The notes below the pieces were generated by a model that made no database searches, was not told the origin of the DNA, and saw nothing but the letters and a program-made list of their open reading frames with translations. From assembly GCA_037893245.1 (NCBI GenBank), contig JBAIAA010000097.1, positions 62,001 through 126,000 of the forward strand: a DNA stretch of 64,000 bases. Direction: 5' to 3'. Position 1 is the stretch's first letter. Each line of letters opens with the position of its first letter. Below, one piece after another: positions 20,417 through 31,828 of the stretch. Source of the DNA: Crossaster papposus (lineage: Eukaryota > Echinodermata > Asteroidea > Velatida > Solasteridae). The position numbers were made by a program, and so were the translations under genes.

Positions 20417-23048
20417 TAATTATTATTATTATTATTATTTATTCGACCAATACATACACACCAAGTTACAAAAGCACAAGACAGAACATTAACGGAAAAA
20501 ACAATTATACAAAAGCAAGAAATAAGGAAAATAAATACACAATTATATAAATAAATAAATAAGTAAATAAAATTAAGTGAAAATAAATAAAATAAAATAA
20601 AATGAATAAATTATTTGAACAAGAAAACAAAAACAAAAAATAAACAATAAACACTGTAAGAGGGCGGCTGAGGGCGGAGCATGCAGGAAGAAAACAAAAC
20701 CAAATGGGAACGACAAACAGAAGAGATAAAAAACAAGGACAAATCATGCCGGTCAGGGGTAACAAAAGTAAACCAAATTACTGTTGCTCGAAAGCATGCT
20801 GCCCCATGCATGACCAACAAACACAATGAACTCAGAAACAACAATAGGAAAGGGAAACCAAACAGGGGATCGTTCACGACCTGCATGCAAACAAATTGAA
20901 CATCTATTACAATGTGTGGTTTAAACAGTGATCCTTAAGGAGGCGGAGAAATGTCACAAGAGGACAAATTACAGCAGCTTCGCGAATGCAGGGTGGTATA
21001 GTGTCCCACAATTTGGGAAATCGATGGGAGGGTGAATGGAACAATGAGTCGGTTCGAGCGTAAAGATGGCGAAATGTGAGTGAGTCAAGATGACGAGGAT
21101 TAATGAATACCCCGGAAAGAATGGATTCGCAGTGAGCAGTGCCATGTAAAACCTTGAACACAAAGGCACTGAGCAAGTAATTACGCCTGTTAGTTAGAGG
21201 ATGCCAGTGAAGATGCTGCAATCTGTCGTCATAAGACATTACTCTGCGCCTTTGTTTAAGAGCAAGCCGGGTGGCAGTTCTTTGGACCCTTTCAAGCTGA
21301 TTTTGTTGCGATAGTGTAAACGGATGCCATGCTGGGAGACCATACTCTAGGATTGGGAGAACAAGAGATTTGTACAGTGAGAAAATTGCGTTAGTGGAGG
21401 ACCCTCTAGCAACTGATCTGATGAAACCTAACATGCGGTTGGCTCTGGCAACTACTAAAGAGGTATGAGTAGCCCATGAGAGTTTGGAATCAAGTGTAAG
21501 CCCTAAGTACTGAAACGACTTGGTAGATTATATTGGAAGAGTACCTAGGTTGTACAATATTGGGTCAAGGTTCCTACATCTTGTGATATGCATGGCCTTG
21601 GTTTTACTAATGTTGAATGTCATTTCATTGACATCGGACCAGTTAGTAAGCCTATCTAAGTCGGATTGAAGCACATGTTCGTCATTGGCGTTTTCTATTG
21701 TGCGGTACAAAAGGATGTCATCTGCAAACAACACACAACTGGAGGAAATTGAATGAGATATGTCATTAACAAAAAGATTGAACAGTAACGGCCCTAATAC
21801 ACTGCCTTGAGGTACACCAGAAGTAATGTTAACCCAGGAGGAGACTCCGCCCCTAAAGAGAACCCGTTGCTTGCGGTCTGTCAGAAAAAGACCGAACCCA
21901 ACACCACAACTTGCCCCGAACATTGAAAGCGGTAGCAAGTTTTTCAAGTAGGATGTGGTGTGGCATTGTGTCAAAGGCTTTTGACATGTCCAAGAAAACG
22001 GCATCTACTCTTGGGGGGCGGCGTCTACCAAGGGAGGATGACCAAGATTGAATAATGTTCACCAGTTGGGTAACACAACTCCTGTGTTTAACAAAGCCGT
22101 GCTGAAAGGGATTAAGGAGAGCAAAGGTGTTTAAGTGACTATTTAAGGCAACATTTATAATGCGTTCAAGAACCTTACATAACACAGAAGTCAGAGCAAC
22201 AGGCCTATAATTAGTTAACAATACCTTATCCCCTTTCTTGTGAACTGGCGTAATATTAGCACACCGCCAAGCATCAGGCAATTGACCGATGCTCAGCGAT
22301 GCGTTAAACAATAAGCCAAGAGGATGAGCTATTTCGGAAGAGATTTTGTTCAGAATATTAGGCAAGACACAATCAGGTCCGGGAGATTTATTAGAGGGTA
22401 GATTTTAAAGCAACGCAGCAATTTGGCTGGCAGAAACTGAAATGTGAGATAACTCAGGAATATGCAGTGAGCAAGGCGGGGAGAGGTGGGGAACCGGACC
22501 TGATTGTTTACAGACAGAGCAGAAGTAATCACTGAATGCAGATGAAATTATGTCAGGGCTGGTTATTTTACAGTTATTATGATAAAATGTTGGAGGCGGG
22601 GGCGATTGTTTCCTGCCTCTGACAAAGGACCAGAAACTACGTCGGTTGTCATTACATTCTAACAATCGATTAACGTAACTCCAATATGTTTTACGGGTAG
22701 TTTTTTGGACTATATTGCGAGCAGTTTTGTAATTAGTCCAGTCAAGTGGGCGACCAAATTTACGGGCTAAATTGAACAGTTTGTGTTTTTGTTAATCATT
22801 TTTTTAAGTTCTGGGGTGATCCAAGGTGTATGACGGGATCTTCGTTTGGAGACCTTTGGAATGGAATCACGGATAGCAGCATCAAACAAATCATTGAAGT
22901 TCTCTGTGGACTCGTTGATGTCGTTGGTATCTATGAAAACAGACCAGGGAACTAGATGAATTAAGTGTTTTAAATGATCGAAGTCACCGTGTTTGTAAGA
23001 ATGTCCGAAGAATTGCTGGGCTAGGGGCAGGTCGAGTAGAGCGGAAAG
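20417..23048 (-). mobile_element. CR1/L2-type LINE, 5' truncated and broken
   Basis: The minus strand encodes the end of the linker (HTPWITPELKKMINKN at about 22800, RKTYWSYVNRLLECN), then reverse transcriptase (NYRPVALTSVLCKVLERI, LDMSKAFDTMPH, TSGVPQGSVLGPLLFN, FADD near 21730) and the C-terminal region ending at 20907. Stops lie at about 22406 and 21526, with a frameshift near 21885. The 3' end is a microsatellite-like AATAAT tail at 20417-20442. The endonuclease is missing. It sits between two parts of a TGCDT-family fragment and so is younger than that fragment. Confidence 0.85.
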
Positions 23049-23049
23049 T

Positions 23050-23370
23050 AGTCATTACTGCAAGATGGTCAGAGTGGACGGGATTTTAAACTGTGTAGAT
23101 GGTGGAAATAATGCGGTAGGCAGCCGTTTTCCCATGTCCCAAGAATGAACTAATTGTGTCGCAACCAGTGAGGCAGTAAACTGACAGCAAGATAGCACGC
23201 TGTGATTCATCAAGGCTATCATAAATTTGGTGAATAGGAATGTAGCGGCTGAAATCGGCATGCTTTCCTTCTCTACTGGTGAAGAACAGCTTGCCTGCAC
23301 TAATGGCAAAGCAAAGCGGTGGTGCAAGAGCAACACAAGGACATCGGTCATCGAAAGATAACTCACCCGG
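23050..23370 (-). pseudogene. TGCDT-family core fragment
   Basis: Minus-strand frames read TDVLVLLLHH, then (in the neighbouring frame) GKLFFTSREGKHADFSRYIP, IHQIYDSLDESQRAILLSVY and CLTGCDTISSFLGHGKTAAY. The same order of motifs (DTDVMLLL, then FHALTGCDT and F-GHGG) is present in 39695-44085. One frame change separates the first two pieces. The adjoining LINE cuts it off downstream. Confidence 0.55.
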
Positions 23371-23379
23371 GCACCGAGC

Positions 23380-26013
23380 TCATCACAGTTTTTGACATCC
23401 CGACACTACCAAATTCATGGCAATGGACTGCCACCTCCTGTTTCCGGCCAAGACTTGCTCCGCCCAGTCACCCAGCGTAAAAATCTCTCTCCGTCTTGGC
23501 CGGATGTCCAACTCCGCACCAGGGAAGGACTGGTTGGAGTACCGCCACATCAGACAAGCCGATGGCGCTTTTCGTGTCACTGTGGCCATCTTCAACCGGT
23601 GGCTGCGTGAAAGCCGGGTCCCGTCCTCCTGGAAGTCAGCTACTACGTCCTACAAAAAAGGGGACCCTACCGACCCGTTGTCCACCGTCGTGAAGGATGC
23701 CCGTCGAAACCTGAAAAACATCAACGTCGTCTGGCTCTACCTACAGAACACCTTTTGCAGACGCCATCACCTAGTTTGTTACACCCACCGGCCGCACTGC
23801 AGCAGTCCAGCTCCGTTCAGGCGTGAAGCAGGGCTGCCCCATCTCTCCTGCGCTGTTCAACCTGACGTTGGTCTTACTCATCCGTGCAGTCTCTACCAAA
23901 GCAGCACAGGACCGCAGTGCGCAGGTGGTCTATGGCCAGGCTATTCCAATACTTGCGTATGCGAATGACCTGGTCATTCTCAGCCGATCTAGCGACCACC
24001 TGCAGAGTCTCTTGAGGACCGCCTCCATCCTAGCGACCAAGCTCCAGCTGTCGTTCAAGCCTACCAAGTGTGCTACTCTATCCCTGGAGTGCCGACGGGG
24101 GAACCAATGTACGACCCACAGTCTTCACCGTGCAAGACCGTCCCACCCCAGCATTGAGTGAGGAGCAGCACTACGGGAACCTTGGTGTCCCAATCGGCCT
24201 CTACCGCACCGACGAAGATGAAGATGACCCGGCGCATCGAAGCCTCTCTGCTAGCACCTGCTTGCACCCTGACAGAAACTGGATGCCATCCAGACCTTCG
24301 TACAGCACTGCCTGGCCTACACCCTGCGGGCGGTGGACTGCTTGAAGAAACATCTTCGTCAACTTATACCCCAGTCACAATTAAAGCGGAGCCCGGGCGG
24401 CGTGTGCGATTTCCAGGCATCGGCCGGCGTGTAGAGGTCGGCGAAAGATCGTGCGATATGGCGGTCACAGTCACAATTAAAAGTGCCCCGTACGCTGCCA
24501 TGACGGGGCCCGGGGAGTCGCCGACCGGCGATCGGCTGACTTTCCTGGAAATGGGGTCGAATTCTTGGCCCGTTTATCGGCCGGTGACCGGCAGGCACTC
24601 GTCCGGTGCTCTGCTTATGTCCTTGCGATACCCCTGCGGTATCCGGCAGGGTGCCAACCAATTCGTACAGGTCGTACGGCGGCCGGACGGGCATCTGTAG
24701 TGTGCCTGTCGAGTGGCCAGCGATCAACGGCCGAGGTTGGCGTTTGCACGCTATACCGCTACAACCTAGTTCTTGTTGCATTGGTGGCTGAAGAAGAGAT
24801 GTAGTACTTGCACTATTATGAAACTTGTGTGATAAACTGTGTGTAGATGTAGATGTAAATGAGCCGCTTTTTTTACCCTGCGAGCCCCGGCCGATGCATA
24901 ACCGATTCCAGGCTGGGCGCCGGCAGGGCGCCGTCTGGCCCCCGGCTGATTTTTGGCCAGGCACCGCCAAGTCGGCCGGACGCCTGGCGGGACCCGGCCG
25001 GCGTGTGGGCGGCGCCTGGCCGATATATTGATTGTCTGGGTTGTCCAAAATTTTGCTCGGCGCCCGCCCGCCCTGCCGGACATCGGCTAAGCATCGACCG
25101 ATTTATTGGCGATCAGTTTGCGATGCGAAACGACGCACCAGGTTTTAAGTCCAAGTTAAAAGTAACTCGATGCCCGCCCGATGCCAAAAAATGACCCGGC
25201 AGCCGCAAGGAGTCTCGTGGGGCCCCGGCCGAAAATGCCTAGAAATCCGCCGCAAACTAATCGCAAACCCATCGCAAGCCAATTGTGACTGGGGTATAAG
25301 GAGACAGCTGGTGAAGACAGCACGTGTGGTGTGCAACCTGCCCACCTGGGCCACCACAAACTACATCTTCGCAGATCGTAGGGCGGGTGGCCTGGGATTT
25401 ATCGACCCCAATATCGATGCTGACATTCAAACTGTCACGCAGGCTGTACGAATGCTGTCTTTTCCTGATGACATCACTAGAGCCATCGCAACCGGCCAGC
25501 TGTCTTCCCTAGTTCATCGCACCATCCACCGTGCACCGATGGAGGCGGAGGTCGACAGTTACCTGAGCGGGTCCGTGGAGGGGGACTTGGCCAACAGCGG
25601 AAACAGCGGAAAGATTTTCTCCCTCTGGTCCAGAGCCCGGGTTGCGGCAAGACGTCTGAAAGTCACCATCAGCGGGAGCCTTTCCGGTTCAGTGATCACC
25701 AAGTTAACAGAAAGCCGGGAATTTGCTGGCAAGTCCATCACCGCCGCCCTGCGTGCAGTCAGCCGTGCCAAATACACCAGCCGGCTGCTGTCCCTACAAG
25801 ACCAAGGGAAAGTTGGCCAGTTCCTCCACCAGGACTCCTACCTCAACAGTTCATCATGGGTGACCTCCGGTAACTACATCCGTTTATGTGACTGGAGGTT
25901 CATCCACCGTGCCCGACTGAACTGCCTGCCGACCAACGCAACGGCGAAACGCTGGAGCCCAAACACCAATCCAGCGTGCCGCCGTTGCAACTACCCCCAA
26001 GAGACGCCATTTT
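23380..26013 (+). mobile_element. R2/NeSL-type LINE, truncated and broken
   Basis: Recognised by SAPGKDWLEYRHIR, VPSSWKSATTSYKKGDP, VKQGCPISPALFNLTL, the RT active-site region LAYANDLVIL, and a C-terminal region (VCNLPTWATTNYIFADRRAG, AGGLGFIDP, RARLNCLPTNA) leading into a CxxC start (ACRRCNYPQETP) of the zinc finger that precedes a restriction-like endonuclease. The endonuclease itself is absent because the match stops near 26013. RT is internally deleted between about 23670 and 23740, several stops and frame changes occur, and the catalytic YADD is YAND. A TIR element interrupts it at 24369-25294. Confidence 0.8.
24369..25294. mobile_element. 926 bp GC-rich TIR element inserted in the R2-type LINE
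   Basis: The ends CCCCAGTCACAATT and AATTGTGACTGGGG are perfect inverted repeats, flanked by TATA on both sides (24365-24368, 25295-25298). Dropping the element and one TATA restores the LINE reading QLIRRQLVKTARVVCN, so the site is exact. The interior is unusually GC-rich with many CGGCCGG and CCGGCG words, and AGTCACAATTAAA recurs at about 24466. Long frames inside (such as 24359-25048) are by-products of composition. The four-base duplication suggests a superfamily with 4 bp targets, not identified. Confidence 0.88.
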
Positions 26014-26979
26014 GTTCCGCCATTTTGAATTTCAGCCTTGCCTTCGTCTAAATGATCTCAAAATGTCTTCATTGGATTCCTTGACCCCGAAAACATATGG
26101 TTTGAAACACACAAAAAACATTCTACGCTGGCTGTTACCGAGTTATTAGATGTTGTAGAGGAATGGCGGCCATCTTGAAAAATGGCGGCCGTACGCAAAT
26201 CGCACGCAATGTTGACGATGTCATCACGCAGTTTCGTGATCCCTACACTCTAATGATTAATTTTAGACATGAGGACTAATGTTATTATTCGGCTGCCACC
26301 TACTCAAAAACAAGGGCCTTTTGGGGGCCTCTGCTGCAGCACTAATATGCTCGCAGAAGATATTGCCGTAAGTGACAATAGACATTACATTTTTGCAAAT
26401 TACGACAGAGGTTTACTACACACTCTTACTGATACTACATAAATATTGTTTTCCCTGACTAACTATACGTCTAATTCATAATAAGTAAGTATGCTGTGAT
26501 GATGCGGGCGATATCTACATGTATGTTGTCCTTAATAAACAGCTACATAATGGTGTAGTGGAGAGTGGTGTAGAAAATAAAAATGTGGTTGGAATTGGGA
26601 CTAGGTTATACGGACTCATTGTTTGTATTGCACATGCTGTTAGAGGTTTCAACCAATGAAAAGGTCATGGACCAAACTTCATTAGAGTCCAAATATGATG
26701 TACAGCTGATCACTTGTACTGGCCGTGGGGCATAACCTTTTCTCCAAGCGGTGAACTTCTAGTGGCTGATCACTTCTCCGTCAATATTTGTCATCGAATA
26801 TGAACTTGCCTTAATGAGACGTATAACAATTACCAAACCAACACCAATTGTGCATACCATACGTAGAAAATTGCGATCTCGAATTTACGGGTTCTTATCA
26901 TATGAAGCGAGACATGAGACGAACCCCCCCCCCTTTCTTATTTTAGTGGTCATTGTGCTTACGGAAAGTTCCGCTTTCT
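26014..26979. other. Intergenic, nothing firm
   Basis: Directly repeated AATGGCGGCC words at 26163-26192 (around CATCTTGAAAA) are the only notable sequence. No gene is recognised. Confidence 0.45.
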
Positions 26980-27190
26980 CAGGAATTTTGTTTAGGTTGT
27001 TTAGGGGGGGGGGGGGGGTGCGTTAGGTAAGAATAGTCTATAGAGAGTGTATAGGCATAGGGGACTAAGGGGGAGTCCCATATATCGTGCTGGGTCTCAT
27101 ATCGTGCTGGGTATAGTTTTAATTTTCTGATAAACAGGGTTACCCCCCCTCCCCCCCCCTCCTCCCCCCCCCAAAAAAAACAAAAAAAAC
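26980..27190 (+). repeat. Short dispersed repeat, copy 2, with G and C runs
   Basis: 26980-27115 resembles 15482-15620. It contains a G15 run (27004-27018), and ATCGTGCTGGGT occurs twice near 27085-27113. It is followed by a C-rich run at 27143-27172 and an A8 run. Confidence 0.6.
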
Positions 27191-28116
27191 CCAAAAACCG
27201 GACAATGTGTGATTTCGACCGCGCTAGCGCATTTATACGTCTGCATGAAATGCTTAATTTGCTTTTAAATATATATAAATATATGTAATCAATATTGTTT
27301 GTAAGGTTTATTACTGCAATGTTTTAATTTGTACACTGATCCATTAATACTACACTTATACACTTGCAGTGGTTTTTAGTGAGATCCTCAACTTTATCCG
27401 TCAGCCTCATAGAGCTATATTCAATTACTCGATATACAAAGTGATGCGGGCTTGGCGCATCCATGTTTGTGCACAAACCTATGGGAACCTTAACATTTTG
27501 TACGGCTTCTGTACGGTTATTTGCATATCTGCGCGTATATGCGCGCTGCAGACGATTTTGCCTTGACTTTTTTTTAGTTGCATGACGCACGTAAGTTGTT
27601 TGCGTCTGTTCTACATGCACGCGCGTTGCATTTAGATTACACTTTCAAAAATTCAATCCATCTATTTTTATTCTGTTCTACAAGCACGCACATGAATTCA
27701 AAACGTCTGCGCGCAGAATGGATTCAAAGTATCTCTGCGCGTAAGAATGAAGAGTTAGCGCTCTAGTAATGTATAGCTCTATGGTTAGCCTTGACAATCT
27801 AATCATGAAGATGAATCAACCAACTTTAACAGGTAACTTTACAATGAATATATTTTAAATCACACATACTATATATCTACGTCTTTAATAATGTTTCACG
27901 TGTAAAGTGTTAAAATTATAAACACCTTTCATCAGCCCCAGACTGTCATTCTCCCGGTGTGAAGGCTCCAGTTTACACGCTGCAAACCTCCCGCTCTCTG
28001 TAAAATCGACAAATAAAAACACATGTATAGTTACATTATGATTGTGCATGTCAGCTTGAGCGTCCAATTTACATCGTCGTGCGGCTTTGAACCGCCGTAT
28101 TTATGGACTGACCTAA
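27191..28116. other. Intergenic flank of the LTR element
   Basis: No gene or repeat boundary recognised. Short frames have no domain similarity that I can see. Confidence 0.45.
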
Positions 28117-28876
28117 TGTGACAGTTAAAAAGATACCCCCCCTTTTAAATTTAGTGTATTCCTTGATTATGGTACATTAGGTGCAACTCTGTATCCGTAC
28201 CTGTTGTATCCATCCGCCATTCACCTTTATTATGTAAATTTATATAAATGTACCTTTATTATGTAAATCTTACATGACTTCACTGGTTTCACTGGCGCCC
28301 TCACAAGCCCTTACACTCACATTCACATTTGAAATGCTAGAGGATCAACATCGTTGTAATATCTGCTCTCTTCTCTACATTTATTACAGGTAAATACATC
28401 ACTTCATTTATTCACATTATCTTAATCAACTAGAGTTCGTTTTATTAGTATTATTACATCCTCAGATTCGCAGTATCCTCTAAGGTTTATAGTAACAGTG
28501 TATTTTCATTAATTAATTGAGTCCAAGGAGTGGCAGCAAGATGGCGGCCGATACTTACCTTTTGGCGGGAACGCCACATCGTTTGAATTAATATATTGCT
28601 AACGTGTTTATTCATAATGGTTTTTGATGCTATAACTGTCTGATTGGATTAACTTCTCTTTTGATAATTATTGCATTTTGTTAAGTTCTAGTTGTGTCTC
28701 ATTTGTGTAAATTACTTAAAGATTATTGACACACTGACATTCACATTTGAAATGCTAGAGGATCAACATCGTTGTAATATCTGCTCTCTTCTCTACATTT
28801 ATTACAGAATAAACCAATGGTAAACGAAAGCTGTTCTTCCTCGTCCCTATTTCGACTCCGACTTCCCGGTGTCACA
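28117..28876 (+). repeat. 5' LTR
   Basis: 760 bp, begins TGTGACAG and ends TGTCACA (7 bp inverted ends). It contains a 70 bp direct repeat (28320-28389 and 28738-28807). The first copy is followed by GTAAATA and the second by AATAAACC, which could serve as the polyadenylation signal. A YY1-like AAGATGGCGGC lies at 28538-28548. Confidence 0.95.
28538..28548 (+). promoter_or_regulatory. YY1-like site in the LTR
   Basis: AAGATGGCGGC matches the YY1 consensus of animal promoters exactly and is repeated in the 3' LTR at 37347-37357. A role in LTR transcription is inferred from the motif alone. Confidence 0.4.
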
Positions 28877-30342
28877 TTTGGTGGAAGATCCGGGTAGAGG
28901 AAAACAACCACAGCCTTTCGAATACCTTCAAGCCGGATCCGCTTGCCGTACAAGCTGATATTGTCCATTCAAGCCAACATGCTACCCCTGTCCTGATCAC
29001 GACCACAGCGCCACAGCCAGCCGGCCTCGCCAGGATTCGTCTTTTGGATGTACCAGCGGCCAAACCGCTGACTGCGACTGGACGAGCCCGAGTCCTGCAG
29101 CCAAGTCGGTGTCAGGACATCGAACCAGCTCGAAGTACTCATCGATGTTGAACCCGTGGGCCCGTCGAACAAGCCAGCTAGCTGTCCTTTCCCCAGTGGT
29201 CACACATCCAGTGACTACAGCGAAGAAAATCTACATTTAACTTGGACAGGTGTTTCTCTTTCTCTGAAACAGAGTTCGAAATTGCGGAACATATAGGCTT
29301 CTTGATCACCACATTACAATCATCACTGAGTGAAGATTCAAGAACTGCACCGTTTTTTCTTGTTAGTTGAGTTTACGTTGAAGACCTTGAACTGTACATT
29401 TACTCGCCTTGATCAGCCCGGCCAGTTACTGCAGAACCTGCCGAGAAGTACATTACGAGTACATGCCAACTCAAGGGTCAACCAAAGAACACCTGTGAAC
29501 ATACTTCAAGACAAGAATCCGGATTAGCAAAAGGTAGAGGCTTGAGTTATTTTACCAAATTACTGCGGACAAAAGTCCCAACTGGTTGCTAGTTCATTGT
29601 TGTATTGTGTGTGTTAGCCCAAGCAATAACACGAACAGTTATTTGTCTTGGTCCCATACTCCAGCTAAGCGCACCCATTAGAAGGCGTATTGACAGGCGT
29701 CTGTTTATGACTAGGAATTTACACAAATAGTCGATTTGAGTTTACGGAAAGAAGAAAAGTATTACTCGTAGCAAACCAAATGCCGTAAGAACCAACCCCA
29801 AGCCCGTACGAGACGCAACTCGTGTGTTGGAGTTTTGATTTGTATTATTGCATGGTAAACTGAGTGTTCTGATTTCACTGATTTACGCTCTTTTTCACTT
29901 TCCCAAGTTTGCTTTCATTTTGCATCTTATTGTGGTGTCCAATTTAATTTGGTTTGACATTTAAGTCAGTATAGCTATCAGATTTGATATTTTCATTTGC
30001 AGATTTGATAAATACTGTATTTATACCATTTTACAATTTGGTAATGGTTCTTCTCGAATTAGCTGTTCCTTTGTAATCGCAAATTCACTCGTTGACTGAT
30101 CCACCCACAGCGCAAGTTGAGCGATATTTTATGTGAATGGGTAGAAATTGTTTTGTTGATTGATCTTTGACAGGAAGATTTGAATAATCGTTATTGTTTT
30201 TCGTATATCGTTTTCGTTCTTGCAATATTCTTGATCTTGTATTTTGTTCCTAAACTGTAATAATTTGATGCCTAGTACCATTGACGCTCTTGCTTTTATA
30301 GTGTTAGTAGGGCTACTACTTAGTACTTCATTATCAGACATC

Positions 30343-31828
30343 ATGGCTACTTCTAGAAAACGGTCTCAAGAAGAGTACTTATACCCCGCCACCCCTAGAA
30401 CAGTCCGATACTCAGGAACCCCATCAACAACCCATTCCACAACCTCACCTCGCCATCCCACAACAGCTTCAGAAACCCACGATGAACTGCCGATCCACGG
30501 ACAACACCACACAGAGACAGAAGAGCAACTAATCGCAGACCTGCAGACTTTGGAGAGACGAATTGATCAAAGCTTTCCCCGGCCTCAAGCACCCAACCGA
30601 CGACAGTCGAGAGCTACGTACAGTGACACAACCCGATATGAGCCTGGTACCCGTGCCGAAAGCTCCAGGCCGCCGGACTACACAGGATATACACCTCAAC
30701 GGAGAAATCAACAATCTCGTTCTCCTTCAACCCCTCTGCAGCTGATGCCATCTCATCAGATTAAAAGTGTACCCATATATACCGGCCGAGAAGGTTCAAC
30801 GGTGTGTATTGAGGACTGGGTGAGGGACATGACTTACCTAATTGAAAACACAGCCATGCCATCAGAGATGAAATTTTCGACCATTGTCAGGAACCTCGGA
30901 GGAGCAGCCAGGGAAACTCGTGCTTAATCTGTCTACTGACGAACAAACTCCAAGCAGCGCCTTTGCTGAGCTAAAGGCACAGTTCGGAGACATAGCCATG
31001 AGAGGGGACCCACTCGCCAATTTCTACGAGCGTTTGAGACAACCAAATGAGTCACCTGGTATTTACGCTGTAGAACTTGAAGCAACACTTCGGACAGTGG
31101 AGGAGCAGATGAACAACTGCCACCCCCTTCCCAGCAGAAACGGAATGCTCACACAGCAATTTATGCGTGGCGTCAAAGATGAAAAGATAACCAACCGCCT
31201 GGCCCCAATGAAACCTAGGGAGATGTTATTTCGTCAGCTGCAAATGGAAGTTAGACAGATTGAACGAGAACGCAGGACTGAAACCCTATCACACCCCAAA
31301 ACAGAAGCGAAGGCCCAGTCGCAGCCACAGTATGTTCCACCACAACCTACATCCCACACTCAATCACAGCTGAAACAGCATAAAGTGACATCCGCTCTTA
31401 AACAGCAGGCGGCGTCCACTAGCGATCTACCAACAAATCAAGGGCAGAGTCCCACTGATGAAATTCTTCAGAGTCTGATCTTGAAAGTTCAAGAATTGGC
31501 CCAGACTGTGGAGCACATCACGACACCAGCACCAAACCCGTACCAACAATTACAGCAGCAGCGACAGTACCGACCGCAGCAGCAACAGTACCGACCGCAG
31601 CAGCAACAGTACCGACCGCAGCAGAGTCCCACTGAGCAGTATCCCAAACAGCAACAGCAACAGTATCAGCAACAATCTCCTTCAGATGCGAGCCAGCAAA
31701 AAGTTTTCATCTGTTTCCGATGTGGCCAAGGGGGTCATATAGCTCGAGGTTGCAGAAACATTCCGTTAAACTTCCAGGGCCCCCGGAACCAGGGCAAACC
31801 GTCGGTGGCCCCAAATCAAGCCCAATAG
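30343..31828 (+). pseudogene. Gag-like region of the LTR element
   Basis: Starts at an ATG (MATSRKRSQEEYLYPATPRT). It has a Ser/Thr/Pro-rich first part, a capsid-like helical middle (NFYERLRQPNESPGIYAVEL, FMRGVKDEKITNRL), a glutamine-rich stretch with QQQQYRPQ repeats, and a CCHC zinc knuckle (CFRCGQGGHIARGC) at the end, as in Gypsy gag. About one break. It overlaps the start of the pol frame. Confidence 0.8.

Noticed and set aside
24359-25048. 229-codon minus-strand frame
   Set aside because: Lies inside the GC-rich 926 bp TIR element and follows its composition; no domain and several rival frames of similar length.
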